In this document: positions 53,016 through 61,573 of the stretch, one piece after another
Layout of the letters: the number at the start of each line of letters is the position of its first letter
How positions within the stretch are numbered: position 1 is the first letter of the stretch
Assembly: GCF_900156735.1 (NCBI RefSeq)
Contig: NZ_FTOL01000013.1
Coordinates: forward strand, 1-64,000
DNA: 64,000 nt
Direction: 5' to 3'
Source: Chryseobacterium ureilyticum
GTDB taxonomy: Bacteria > Bacteroidota > Bacteroidia > Flavobacteriales > Weeksellaceae
Program-made: the position numbers and the translations under genes
Notes under the pieces: generated by a model
Told to the model about the DNA's origin: nothing
The model's input: only the letters and a program-made list of their open reading frames with translations
The model's database searches: none

Positions 53016-54326
53016 ATGAAAACAAAACTATTATTGGCTTCTATGTTTGCTCTTACCGTTCAACAGACGGTTTTAGCACAGACAGATGCACTAGGATACA
53101 CACAGGCAAACTTGTCGATGGGGAATGGATATCAGAATCGTGTATTCTTTAATTTTGCAGACGGAAATATAATTTCTCAGCCTGCAAATACATGGGATGT
53201 TGCTTTCTACAGAAATTCTATTTATGCAGTTGGAACAAGAATCAATGATGCTAAAAATATTGAAGTATATACAGCTGCTACAAGCTTAGCTGAATGGGAT
53301 AATATCAACATCAGCAATGAAGCTTCATGGGGTGAGCCTCTTTATAATCCTGATCAAATTAATGATTGGAGCCAGGGAGCATTTGAACAGGGACCTATTA
53401 CAGGACCTAACCCTAATACCCCTTCTACAGGATGGGGAGTTTACAACTCTGTTAATCACCACATTATTGGGAAAGCGATCTTTGTTTTAAAATACGCATC
53501 AGGAGCTTATGTAAAATTTGCTATTGAAGATGCTTATGGAGGCTATACATTTAAATATTCCAAGTGGAACGGAACAGCATGGGGGGCTACGGAAACCAGA
53601 ACATTACCAAACGGAAGTGATGATTCTTTCTTCAATTATTTCTCATTTGATACAGGAGAAAAAGTTCCTAATATGGAGCCTTCAAAAAATTCATGGAACT
53701 TAATGTTTACCAGATATTTCACAGATTATCCTTATGTTGATCAGCAAGGAAATCCACAAACAATGAAATACAGAATGTCAGGAGTTATCCAGGCTCCAAA
53801 TATTACGGTAGCTAAAGTAAGACCGGAAACCCAGGCAGCAGCAACAGGTAATATACCTGCGACATTCTCAAGCAACATTACAACAATCGGGCACTCATGG
53901 AAACCTACTTCGGGAGTATACTCTGATGCGGTTTATTATATCAAGCAAGGATCAGATTACTACAGAATGTATTTCGTTTCCAATGAAGGTACTCAAACAG
54001 GAAATATGTACTTCAAGTATAAAAAACTTTCCGGATCTCTGGGAATCACTGAAGTAAGTAAAAAAGCTTCTTTCGGAATTTATCCGAACCCTACTGCATC
54101 TGATAAAAAGGTAACCGTTTTATTCGATGTTAAAGAAAAAGCAAGCAATAAAGGGAATGTAGAGGTATATGATCTTACCGGAAAAAAAGTACACTCCGCT
54201 GAATTAACAAATCAAACTGGATTTTACAGACAGGATATGAATCTTTCTCACCTTCCTTCAGGAAATTATATGGTAAAAATTACCTATGGCGGAAGTACAG
54301 AAACTAAAAAACTTATTGTAAAATAA
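53016..54326 (+). CDS. HmuY-like protein with T9SS sorting domain
   Basis: 436 residues, signal MKTKLLLASMFALTVQQTVLAQ. Its body has NTWDVAFYRNSIYAVGTRIN, KNSWNLMFTRYFTDYPYVD and YYIKQGSDYYRMYFVSNEG, which line up in order with TDWSLGFY..., KSWDIGFTTF and FFILKDTNGFYFKVKF of the HmuY lipoprotein nearby. The end (FGIYPNPTASDKKVTVLF ... KKLIVK) is a type A T9SS sorting domain. I infer an exported haem-binding protein routed through T9SS, in place of a lipid anchor. Controlled by the 56-bp module. Confidence 0.8.
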   Translation: MKTKLLLASMFALTVQQTVLAQTDALGYTQANLSMGNGYQNRVFFNFADGNIISQPANTWDVAFYRNSIYAVGTRINDAKNIEVYTAATSLAEWDNINISNEASWGEPLYNPDQINDWSQGAFEQGPITGPNPNTPSTGWGVYNSVNHHIIGKAIFVLKYASGAYVKFAIEDAYGGYTFKYSKWNGTAWGATETRTLPNGSDDSFFNYFSFDTGEKVPNMEPSKNSWNLMFTRYFTDYPYVDQQGNPQTMKYRMSGVIQAPNITVAKVRPETQAAATGNIPATFSSNITTIGHSWKPTSGVYSDAVYYIKQGSDYYRMYFVSNEGTQTGNMYFKYKKLSGSLGITEVSKKASFGIYPNPTASDKKVTVLFDVKEKASNKGNVEVYDLTGKKVHSAELTNQTGFYRQDMNLSHLPSGNYMVKITYGGSTETKKLIVK

Positions 54327-54360
54327 TATTTACTCTAAATACTTTCTATTTTTTCTAATA

Positions 54361-54396
54361 AAAGGCGGTCTTCAGAACACTGAAGCCGCCTTTTTT
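54361..54396. terminator. Bidirectional terminator
   Basis: AAAGGCGG(T)CTTCAG pairs with CTGAAGCCGCCTTT, one bulged T, then a T-run. Serves the converging HmuY-like and monooxygenase genes. Confidence 0.85.
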
Positions 54397-54399
54397 ATT

Positions 54400-54690
54400 T
54401 TAGTAGATCTTAAATCCTTTATATACTTCCACAGTACTTTCCATCATCTTGGAAGCATCCTTACGGAAATCCAATAAATGATCCTGCCCGTTGTGTCTGT
54501 TATGGTGATCAACACTTTCCCAAAGTTCAATCAGAAAAAAAGTGCCTTTATTATCTTTATCCTCGATAAGATCATATTGCAGACAACCTTCTTCTTTTCT
54601 CGTTTCCTTTACCAGGTTTTGAAAAAGCTCTACCGCTTCCATCAGATAGTTTTCATTAAACTTAAAAAGTGCAATGATATGTAAATTCAT
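54400..54690 (-). CDS. Antibiotic biosynthesis monooxygenase-domain protein (YgiN-like)
   Basis: 96 residues, ferredoxin-like ABM fold: LHIIALFKFNENYLMEAVELF, TRKEEGCLQYDLIEDKD, FFLIELWESVDHHNRHNG and a C-terminal VEVYKGFKIY. The family includes quinol monooxygenases and, when key Asn/Trp residues are present, haem-degrading IsdG/MhuD enzymes. Here Trp is present in LWESVD but no haem link is proven; the location near the haem region is worth noting. Monocistronic. Confidence 0.82.
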   Translation of the reverse strand: MNLHIIALFKFNENYLMEAVELFQNLVKETRKEEGCLQYDLIEDKDNKGTFFLIELWESVDHHNRHNGQDHLLDFRKDASKMMESTVEVYKGFKIY

Positions 54691-54732
54691 GTTCTAATAT
54701 TTAGTGATGTAAAAGTAAAATATTTTCAAAAC

Positions 54733-54740
54733 CAAATATA
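54733..54740 (-). promoter_or_regulatory. -7 box of the monooxygenase gene
   Basis: TATATTTG on the minus strand, about 42 nt before the ATG at 54690. Confidence 0.5.
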
Positions 54741-54779
54741 TTTTTGATCTGTTTATTTTTCAACATGATCCTATATTTT

Positions 54780-55667
54780 TTAACTCAACACTGATTTATA
54801 AATAGTTATAGAACTCATTACAATCACCAGAATTCCGATTACAAGAAACATTTTTTTCACCGGAAGCTTTGCAGTAAGCATTGCAGAAAAAGGAGCAGTA
54901 ATAATTCCCCCAATCAAAAGCCCAAGAATGATATTCCAGTGCTGAATTCCTAAAGTAAAAAAGAAAGTAACTGCAGCTGTAATCGTCAGAATAAATTTTG
55001 CCACGGTAGAACTTCCCACAGCAAATCTTGGAGTAAAAGCATTTTTAATCAATGTCCCGGTAACTAACGGTCCCCAGCCTCCTCCTGCAAAAGAATCTAT
55101 AAAACCTCCGATCACTCCCAGCCTCGTAAGATTGGTTTTTTTCTTTAACGCTTTACTTTGTTTCTCTTTAAAAGCATTGGAAAGAATCTGAAATCCAAGA
55201 TATAAAGTGTAAAAAGCAATAATTGTCTTGGTAACCTTTGCATAATATTCACCAAGATAAGTAAGACTGACAGCTCCGATAATGGCACCGATCACAGCCG
55301 GAACAGCAAGTTTCTTCACCAGACTTTTGCTTACATTCTTAAGTTTGATATGACTTACACTTCCAGCCGCTGTTGTAAAGCTTTCCGCAGAATGAATACT
55401 TGCACTTACAATGTGAGGCGGAATATTCAGGAACATAAGCGTTGTTGTACAGATCACACCATACCCCATTCCCATTGATCCGGCTACAATTTCAGCAAGG
55501 ACTCCCACCAACAGCATCCAATAAAATATATAATTGTCTTTCGCCAGAATATTCAACAGCTCATCAAGATACCCCAATTCATACATTGAAAAAAAGGTAA
55601 TCGATAGCAATGCGAGTGTAACAAAAAATACATTGAGTCTTATTTGAATCTTTCTTGTAATAACCAT
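54780..55667 (-). CDS. TauE/SafE-family sulfite/anion exporter
   Basis: 295 residues, about eight to nine membrane helices. Two repeated halves each carry a family motif: GSMGMGYGVICTTTLMFL and GGFIDSFAGGGWGPLVTGTLI. Family members move sulfite, sulfoacetate or similar anions across the inner membrane. An Rrf2 regulator with a Cys cluster lies upstream, as in sulfur-assimilation loci of other Bacteroidota, which supports a sulfur role. Confidence 0.87.
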   Translation of the reverse strand: MVITRKIQIRLNVFFVTLALLSITFFSMYELGYLDELLNILAKDNYIFYWMLLVGVLAEIVAGSMGMGYGVICTTTLMFLNIPPHIVSASIHSAESFTTAAGSVSHIKLKNVSKSLVKKLAVPAVIGAIIGAVSLTYLGEYYAKVTKTIIAFYTLYLGFQILSNAFKEKQSKALKKKTNLTRLGVIGGFIDSFAGGGWGPLVTGTLIKNAFTPRFAVGSSTVAKFILTITAAVTFFFTLGIQHWNIILGLLIGGIITAPFSAMLTAKLPVKKMFLVIGILVIVMSSITIYKSVLS

Positions 55668-55668
55668 A

Positions 55669-55791
55669 CTATAGAATTATCAATTGAACAATTTGGATAT
55701 TACTTTTATAAGCATTCAGAATAACAGAATCTCTCCATATTTTCCCCACAGCAAACTGTTTTGCTATCAATGTATCTTCTTTTGAAATCAT
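55669..55791 (-). CDS. Short frame (40 aa) between the Rrf2 and TauE genes
   Basis: ATG at 55791 to TAG at 55669, reading MISKEDTLIAKQFAVGKIW and continuing to LIIL, ending 1 nt before the TauE start. It may be a small leader protein or the shortened remnant of a former operon gene. No family recognised. Weak support: only position and an open frame. Confidence 0.3.
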   Translation of the reverse strand: MISKEDTLIAKQFAVGKIWRDSVILNAYKSNIQIVQLIIL

Positions 55792-55837
55792 AGTCTAATC
55801 ATTTGAAGTCTTACAAATATCCAATAAAAATATTATC

Positions 55838-55852
55838 CTACCAAAAAAGTAG
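55838..55852. promoter_or_regulatory. Possible Rrf2 operator
   Basis: CTAC-N7-GTAG inverted repeat in the gap between the Rrf2 stop (55880) and the short frame before TauE, followed on the minus strand by a near-consensus -7 box (GATATTTG). It would suit control of TauE by the neighbouring regulator. Confidence 0.35.
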
Positions 55853-55879
55853 ACTAGTAATTCAAAAAAAAGGACCAGG

Positions 55880-56287
55880 TCAGTCGACCAGATCCATTAA
55901 AGTTTTTTTCTCCAAAATATTCAGTGATGCATCCCGAACTTCTATGAGTACATCATGCAGTCCACAGTGATCTTCGTTACAGTCATCACATTTTTCATAA
56001 AAGTTAAGACTTACACATGGAAGCATTGCTATTGGACCGTTTACAAGCCTGATAATTTTTGCAAGTTTTACATTTTCAGGATTTTCTCTCAGGAAATATC
56101 CCCCACCCTTTCCTTTTTTACTATCCAGGATTTCTGCTTTTTTCAGTTCAAGCAGAATATTTTCTAAAAACTTTAAAGGGATCTTTTTATGTTCCGCAAT
56201 TTCGGAAATAAGAACCGGACCTTCATTTCTTTTTTCTACAAGATATGAAAGTGCCTTAAACGCATATTGAGATTTTTTTGAAAGCAT
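55880..56287 (-). CDS. Rrf2-family transcriptional regulator
   Basis: 135 residues. Winged helix MLSKKSQYAFKALSYLVEKR, ISEIAEHKKIPLKFLENILLEL and SKKGKGGGYFL are typical of Rrf2/CymR/IscR. A Cys-rich segment PCVSLNFYEKCDDCNEDHCGLH could hold an Fe-S cluster or sense sulfur status, though the spacing is not that of IscR. Probably controls the TauE gene. Its -7 box lies 5 nt from the ATG, so the mRNA may be leaderless. Confidence 0.9.
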   Translation of the reverse strand: MLSKKSQYAFKALSYLVEKRNEGPVLISEIAEHKKIPLKFLENILLELKKAEILDSKKGKGGGYFLRENPENVKLAKIIRLVNGPIAMLPCVSLNFYEKCDDCNEDHCGLHDVLIEVRDASLNILEKKTLMDLVD

Positions 56288-56292
56288 TACGG

Positions 56293-56300
56293 CAAAAATA
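56293..56300 (-). promoter_or_regulatory. -7 box of the Rrf2 gene
   Basis: TATTTTTG on the minus strand, 5 nt from the start codon at 56287. Confidence 0.55.
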
Positions 56301-56415
56301 AGAAAATTGTTTAATATCTTTAACGTAAAAGGTAAAATTACAGATTTGCCCCATTCACTCTTCTACAGTTTTACTTTTGTCCATCCACAATTTTGTCTTT
56401 TTCCTATTAAATGAG

Positions 56416-56423
56416 TATGTTTG
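56416..56423 (+). promoter_or_regulatory. -7 box of the DUF4268 gene
   Basis: TATGTTTG lies 4 nt before the ATG at 56428 and inside the longer frame that begins at 56377, ruling that start out. Confidence 0.55.
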
Positions 56424-56427
56424 CCCT

Positions 56428-56856
56428 ATGTTCAGTAAACAAGAAGCACAGCAACTAAAAAAGGAATTTTGGACAGCTTTTGGAAAATCATTTCCAAGAA
56501 AATGGATCCTGTACGATACCAAAGTAAAGGATATGGCATTTAAATTCTCTGCAGACAACAAAAAAGCAGAAGTTTCTCTAGACATCGAAATGAAAGATGA
56601 AATTTTCCGTAATGCTTACTATGAAAAAATCTGGTCTCTGGAAGATATTTTAAAGGACTTTATTGGAGATTTTCAGAAAGAAGAATACTTCACCCTGGAT
56701 AACGGCAAGGTAATCAGCCGGATATGGGTAGAAAAACATGGTGTTTCAGTTTTTAATAAAAACACCTGGCAGGAAATTTTTGAATTCTTTGTGGACAGAA
56801 TGGACGGTTTTGAAAGATTTTATTATGAATATGAGGATTTTATAAAGGACATATAA
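56428..56856 (+). CDS. DUF4268-domain protein
   Basis: 142 residues, soluble. FSKQEAQQLKKEFWTAFGKSF, FSADNKKAEVSLDIEMKDE and RIWVEKHGVSVFNKNTWQEI are typical of DUF4268, a domain that also occurs at the end of some nuclease and restriction-related proteins. Here it stands alone. I place the start at 56428 because the -7 box overlaps the longer N-terminus. Function unknown. Confidence 0.75.
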   Translation: MFSKQEAQQLKKEFWTAFGKSFPRKWILYDTKVKDMAFKFSADNKKAEVSLDIEMKDEIFRNAYYEKIWSLEDILKDFIGDFQKEEYFTLDNGKVISRIWVEKHGVSVFNKNTWQEIFEFFVDRMDGFERFYYEYEDFIKDI

Positions 56857-56912
56857 AATATTTACGAAATAAATACCGTTTTACACTTTAGGCTAAGATA
56901 AAAAAGAAAGAC

Positions 56913-56920
56913 TATCTTTG
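56913..56920 (+). promoter_or_regulatory. -7 box of the two-gene ankyrin operon
   Basis: TATCTTTG, about 47 nt before the ATG at 56968. Confidence 0.5.
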
Positions 56921-56967
56921 CTTCAACCACTTAAACTAATAGATGAAACTAAATAACATGATTAAAA

Positions 56968-57615
56968 ATGAGAAAAGTGTACAAAAACATTTTTGGAGAA
57001 GTCATCTCCAAAAGCAATGCTGTGAAATTAGATGAGTATCATCTGTATTATTACGAAAGTGATTCTGATATACTGAAAGAGATTGAGTTCATCAATGACG
57101 ACAGTATATACAACATCAATTACTTCTTAAGTGAAGGTGATAATGAGGAAGAAGTCCTTAATTATCTGAAGGAAAAATCTGATTTCTTTGACATTGAAAA
57201 ACGAGAATCTGCTGATGGATTCATTATTTCCACCAACAAACTTTATTCATTATCTGTAGATGAGCAACCTTTAATATCCAAAACAGTCTTTAAAGCTGAT
57301 GACCCTGAAAATTTCATATGCTCACAGGTAATTGACAATGAAACCCAAGCGCCACAACTTGAAAAAACTGTAAAATGTTGGTATACAACTGACGAAAATG
57401 GTGAAAAATATGCTGCAGTAGAATGCAGCTATCAAGAGGATGGAAAGCTGGAGCTTGCCATTGCTAAAACAGCAGATCCTGATAACGAGCAAAATTGGGA
57501 ACATTATGAATATGAAACGTTCCAGGAACTTCAGGAACAATGTCCTGTAGATATCAGTTATTATAAAACTGCAGTATTACTCCCAAAAGAAGCTTATCAG
57601 GACCACGAGTCGTAA
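56968..57615 (+). CDS. Acidic protein of unknown function
   Basis: 215 residues, no signal peptide, very rich in Glu and Asp. Tyr-rich N-terminus (KLDEYHLYYYESDSD), then a beta-rich stretch SQVIDNETQAPQLEK, VKCWYTTDENGEKYAAVECS and a C-terminal HYEYETFQELQEQCP. I recognise no family. It is 30 nt before the DUF2314/ankyrin gene. Small acidic proteins paired with ankyrin partners are sometimes immunity-like, but nothing here shows a toxin. Confidence 0.55.
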   Translation: MRKVYKNIFGEVISKSNAVKLDEYHLYYYESDSDILKEIEFINDDSIYNINYFLSEGDNEEEVLNYLKEKSDFFDIEKRESADGFIISTNKLYSLSVDEQPLISKTVFKADDPENFICSQVIDNETQAPQLEKTVKCWYTTDENGEKYAAVECSYQEDGKLELAIAKTADPDNEQNWEHYEYETFQELQEQCPVDISYYKTAVLLPKEAYQDHES

Positions 57616-57645
57616 GGACTTATATCAATCAAACCTAATTATTAT

Positions 57646-58461
57646 ATGGAAGAAAACTCAATCTTTTTTGCTGATGGAAATGATCCTGAAATGATCAATG
57701 CATTTAAGAAAGCACAGGAAACTTTTAAATATTTCTGGCGTGAACAATCTTGGGAATACAGAAGAATTATCCCGGGGCTTAATGTATCATGCGTAAAAGT
57801 AGCTTTTTCAGATAAAAATGAAACTGGAGAATTAGATGTTGAGCACATGTGGATCAATGACATTTTTTTTGACGGTGATAGTATCAAAGGCTACCTGATC
57901 AACGAGCCCAATACATTGAAGAATGTACAGGTTGGAGACTATGTTGAAATTCCTGTTACTGATATCAGCGACTGGCTTTTTGCGATCACCCCAAGTGTTC
58001 AGAAACCTAAGGGACTTTCTAAATTATTTTCTTCGTCATCAGAACCTCTTCCAAAAACATATGGTGGATTTACCATTCAGAAAATGCGTTCAGATATGTC
58101 AGCTTCTGAAAGAAAAGATCATGATAATGCATGGCAGCTGGATTTTGGTGATTTTAATGATATTCAAATTGTTAACAAACAGACTGAAGAGCCCGAAAAT
58201 CTTGTTGAGCACCCGATGAGTGTAAACATGAAGGAAAAATTTCTTGAGTTTTTACAACAAAATCCTGACGAATTAAAGCATAGTGACGAGAATGGTCTTA
58301 CTTTACTTCACAGAGAAACTATTGCAGGAAATCTAACGATTGTACAGGTTGCCCTGGAAGCCGGAGCAGACAGAAATATTCAGTCTAAAGCTGGTAAAAC
58401 AGCATTAGATTATGCAAAACAACTGAACTGGGAGCATATTATTCCTGTATTGGAAAGATAA
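57646..58461 (+). CDS. DUF2314 protein with C-terminal ankyrin repeats
   Basis: 271 residues. The DUF2314 (YegJ-like) domain covers about residues 12-110: AFKKAQETFKYFWREQSWE, VEHMWINDIFFDGDSIKGYL and VQVGDYVEIPVTDISDW. Two ankyrin-like repeats follow near the end: ENGLTLLHRETIAGNLTIVQ, ALEAGADRNIQSKAGKTALD and YAKQLNWEHIIPVLE. No signal peptide. Likely a protein-binding protein; partner could be the preceding gene product. Confidence 0.78.
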   Translation: MEENSIFFADGNDPEMINAFKKAQETFKYFWREQSWEYRRIIPGLNVSCVKVAFSDKNETGELDVEHMWINDIFFDGDSIKGYLINEPNTLKNVQVGDYVEIPVTDISDWLFAITPSVQKPKGLSKLFSSSSEPLPKTYGGFTIQKMRSDMSASERKDHDNAWQLDFGDFNDIQIVNKQTEEPENLVEHPMSVNMKEKFLEFLQQNPDELKHSDENGLTLLHRETIAGNLTIVQVALEAGADRNIQSKAGKTALDYAKQLNWEHIIPVLER

Positions 58462-58511
58462 ATTAAAATGTTTCACCTTCTGTTTATATACAGATGCGGA
58501 GATTAAATATA

Positions 58512-58546
58512 AAAAAGACTGTTTCTATGAAGCAGTCTTTTTTATT
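58512..58546 (+). terminator. Terminator after the ankyrin gene
   Basis: AAAAAGACTG (58512-58521) pairs with CAGTCTTTTT (58533-58542), followed by more T residues. Confidence 0.8.
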
Positions 58547-58602
58547 CTTACCTTTATTGTGTAACAAAACACATTCAATAAGTGTCTTATTATTAAAAAC
58601 AT

Positions 58603-59853
58603 ATGAGATTGACTTTGTTATTTTTTGTCACCATTCCTTTGTTTATTTCTTCTCAATCCATTAGAAATACAAATGACATTACTTATCAAAAGGTCAATGA
58701 TTCTTTACACGCGGAAATAAATACAATCTTCCAACAGGGAGATTTCAATGGTTTTTCTGTTTCCGTTGTGAATGATCAGACCACTCTTTATCAAAAAGGA
58801 TTTGGTTTTTCAGATATAAAAGAAAGAAAACCTTATACCGAAAATACTATACAGAATATAGCCTCAGTATCGAAAACATTTGTGGGAATTGCTCTTCTGA
58901 AAGCCCAGGAACTTGGAAAACTGAATCTGGATGATCCTATTCAGAAATATTTACCTTTTAAGATAGCCAATCCTCTTTTTCCACAAACGCAGATTACCAT
59001 CCGTCAACTTGCCACTCACACTTCTTCAATCCTTGATAATGAATTTTATTTATCTAAAAATTATTTTCTGAAACCTAATCAGGATTTAAAGGGAGCCAAG
59101 CTTAATTTTGACGATGAACAGGTATTCAATCCCTCAGATTCTATTATTACGATGAGTAATTTTTTGGAAAATGCTTTATCAGAAAACGGAAAATGGAATA
59201 AAGATAGTTTTTCGTCTCATCAGCCAGGAGCAATTTATGAATATTCTAATGTAGGAACCGCTTTGGCTGCATTTATTGTAGAACGCGCAACGGGAAAGGA
59301 ATTTAGTGCATTTACAAAGAAATATATTTTAAAACCCTTACAGATGAATGATTCAGGCTGGAAGTTTGAAGATATTCAATTTTCGAAATTCTCTAAACTT
59401 TACGAGAATCCAAATACTCTTCTTCCTTATTATCAATCAGCTACGTATCCCGATGGCGGAATGATTACCAGCATTAATGATTTGAGCAAATATTTAACTG
59501 AGCTTATCAAAGGATATAATGGGAAAGGAACGATTTTATCACAAAAAAGCTATAAGGAATATTTCACTCCACAGCTTAAAGCATCCAATTTCATTGATCG
59601 AAATGACAAAAACCCATACAGCGAATCTTATAATTCAGGAATATTCATTGGATTTGGGTATACAGGCTATATAGGTCATACTGGCGGAGATCCAGGGGTT
59701 ATGTCTATGATGTTTTTTGACCCTAAAAATAATTTGGGACGAATTATGATCTTCAATACTAATTTCTCTGATAAAAAAGGGAATGATGCTTTTTACGGAA
59801 TATGGAATTTGTTGGAAAAGTATCAAATCAAACTGAATCATAAAAAGAATTAA
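58603..59853 (+). CDS. Exported serine hydrolase, beta-lactamase/DD-peptidase fold
   Basis: 416 residues, signal MRLTLLFFVTIPLFISSQ. Penicillin-binding fold motifs: SVSK (Ser-x-x-Lys) in IASVSKTFVGIALL, YSN in YEYSNVGTALAAF, and HTGG in GYIGHTGGDPGVM. These occur in class C beta-lactamases, esterases and peptidases alike; nothing here points to beta-lactamase in particular. Probably a periplasmic peptidase or esterase. Monocistronic. Confidence 0.88.
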   Translation: MRLTLLFFVTIPLFISSQSIRNTNDITYQKVNDSLHAEINTIFQQGDFNGFSVSVVNDQTTLYQKGFGFSDIKERKPYTENTIQNIASVSKTFVGIALLKAQELGKLNLDDPIQKYLPFKIANPLFPQTQITIRQLATHTSSILDNEFYLSKNYFLKPNQDLKGAKLNFDDEQVFNPSDSIITMSNFLENALSENGKWNKDSFSSHQPGAIYEYSNVGTALAAFIVERATGKEFSAFTKKYILKPLQMNDSGWKFEDIQFSKFSKLYENPNTLLPYYQSATYPDGGMITSINDLSKYLTELIKGYNGKGTILSQKSYKEYFTPQLKASNFIDRNDKNPYSESYNSGIFIGFGYTGYIGHTGGDPGVMSMMFFDPKNNLGRIMIFNTNFSDKKGNDAFYGIWNLLEKYQIKLNHKKN

Positions 59854-59866
59854 CTGATATCAATAA

Positions 59867-59897
59867 AAAAGAGAAGCAATTTGCTTCTCTTTTATTT
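59867..59897. terminator. Bidirectional terminator between serine hydrolase and gldG
   Basis: AAAAGAGAAGCA (59867-59878) and TGCTTCTCTTTT (59882-59893) pair perfectly; T-runs on both sides. Confidence 0.85.
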
Positions 59898-59898
59898 T

Positions 59899-61569
59899 TT
59901 AACCAAATTTCTTCTTTCTCAACCAGAAGAATAGCCCGCCAATTAAACCAATAATAACCAATGGAAGTAATAGATTCAACCATTGCCAATTTGTTCTTTC
60001 TTCTTCTATTCTACGTCTGTCAAGAAGTCTTTCTTTGATGTTTCTGTTTCTTAATTCCATCAGATTACTGTCATCCAATAGATAATCTAATGCATTTCTA
60101 AGGAATTGTTCGTTTCCGAACTGCTCGTTTGTCAGCATATCAACTCCCAGCGGAAGTGGTTTCCCTTTGATCACTTTGTTTCTTCCAACGTCTCCATCGG
60201 CAATTACGATCATTTTATTTTCAGGGCTGGATGCCTTAAATCCGGGATAGGATTTTCTTTCAATCCTTGAAGCGTATGCAGAATTAAATTTTCCTTCCAA
60301 TGCTACAGCAAAGATTTTCGGTGTACTTGGCTTTTCCATTTGTCCAAGACTGTCTACACTTGCTATTTCTTTAAGGTCAACATAGTTTGGAACCTGCTTC
60401 AATAATGTTCTTTCACTGGATTCAAAAAGAACTTTTGTTTTGATATTCTTTCTTCCTCCTAATGTATCAATGGATGTCGGGAATTCAAATTTTACAGGAT
60501 TGATATTTTTTGTAATCGGATTATTATCTTCAGCAATACCAAGTGGGTAATAAGGCCAAGGAAGGCTTGTAAACTGAGGGTTTCCACTCACCTCTCCTGT
60601 TACCAGCTTCAATAAGGCAAATTTCTTTACATCTTTTACCAAAGCAGTATTGATTCTCAAACCATAATTGAAGAAAAAGTCTGTCATATTAACATCAATC
60701 GGGAAAGGCATTACCTTTTTAGATCTTGTCAGCGTATCCATTTCAGCATTTACGGCATCAATCATCCAAAGGGTTTTCCCGCCATTCATAATATATTGGT
60801 CAAGGATCACTTTTTCATTATCCGTGAACGCTTTTCTTGGTTTGGCAATCACCAACGCACTCATTTGCTTCAATAAAGGAAGGTCTTCAAGAGTAAGTTC
60901 CGTTTGATTTTTAGGAATAACAGGACCTGCATCGTAGTTTTCCATTGCCAGCTGTACAAAACCTTGAAATTCATCTGGGCTCAATTCATCCTGATTTACA
61001 AGAATCCCGACTTTCTTTCTTTTATCTGCCGCAATATTTTTAATATTTGAAACCAGACTGTACTCCAATCCTTCAATAGATCTTGTAAGCTGCTGATCAG
61101 CATCAATACCAGCCTGTTGTACAATTAACGGAATAGAAACTCCTGCTTTGTCATATTTGATAACAGCATATGGGAAAATGGTAATCTGAGTGAACTTTCC
61201 ATCTTTAGAATCCGGAAGGTATGAAGGTTGCATCCCCATCGCAGCCAGACTATCATTAGACATTTTGGACTTTAGCGGATCGATAAATTTGAAATCAATC
61301 TTTGGGTTCACTTTTCGGAATTCTTCCAACATAAACTTTGTTTCTCCCTGAAGCTGTTTAAAGCTTGCCGGAAAGTCTCCTTCAAGATAAACTTCTACGG
61401 TTAAAGGTTTTTTAACAGATTCCAATACTTTAATAGTACTGTCTGAAAGGGTATATCTTTTTTCCTTTGTTAAATCTAATCTAATCCCTGAATAGGTAAG
61501 AATAATGACTAAAGGAATAATAGCAAATAAGAAAATCCCAAGTGGAGATTTAGCATTGATCTTCTTCAT
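59899..61569 (-). CDS. gldG: Gliding-motility ABC transporter component GldG
   Basis: 556 residues. One N-terminal membrane helix (LGIFLFAIIPLVIILTYSGI), a large periplasmic part (DLTKEKRYTLSDSTIKVLE, KPLTVEVYLEGDFPASFKQL, VIVNQ-like GILVNQDELSPDEFQGF) and a C-terminal helix (WLNLLLPLVIIGLIGGLFF) before a basic tail. Matches GldG of the GldAFG transporter. The partner GldA ATPase is not in the window. Not strictly needed for T9SS export in relatives; exact substrate unknown. 4 nt after gldF. Confidence 0.92.
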   Translation of the reverse strand: MKKINAKSPLGIFLFAIIPLVIILTYSGIRLDLTKEKRYTLSDSTIKVLESVKKPLTVEVYLEGDFPASFKQLQGETKFMLEEFRKVNPKIDFKFIDPLKSKMSNDSLAAMGMQPSYLPDSKDGKFTQITIFPYAVIKYDKAGVSIPLIVQQAGIDADQQLTRSIEGLEYSLVSNIKNIAADKRKKVGILVNQDELSPDEFQGFVQLAMENYDAGPVIPKNQTELTLEDLPLLKQMSALVIAKPRKAFTDNEKVILDQYIMNGGKTLWMIDAVNAEMDTLTRSKKVMPFPIDVNMTDFFFNYGLRINTALVKDVKKFALLKLVTGEVSGNPQFTSLPWPYYPLGIAEDNNPITKNINPVKFEFPTSIDTLGGRKNIKTKVLFESSERTLLKQVPNYVDLKEIASVDSLGQMEKPSTPKIFAVALEGKFNSAYASRIERKSYPGFKASSPENKMIVIADGDVGRNKVIKGKPLPLGVDMLTNEQFGNEQFLRNALDYLLDDSNLMELRNRNIKERLLDRRRIEEERTNWQWLNLLLPLVIIGLIGGLFFWLRKKKFG

Positions 61570-61573
61570 AATT

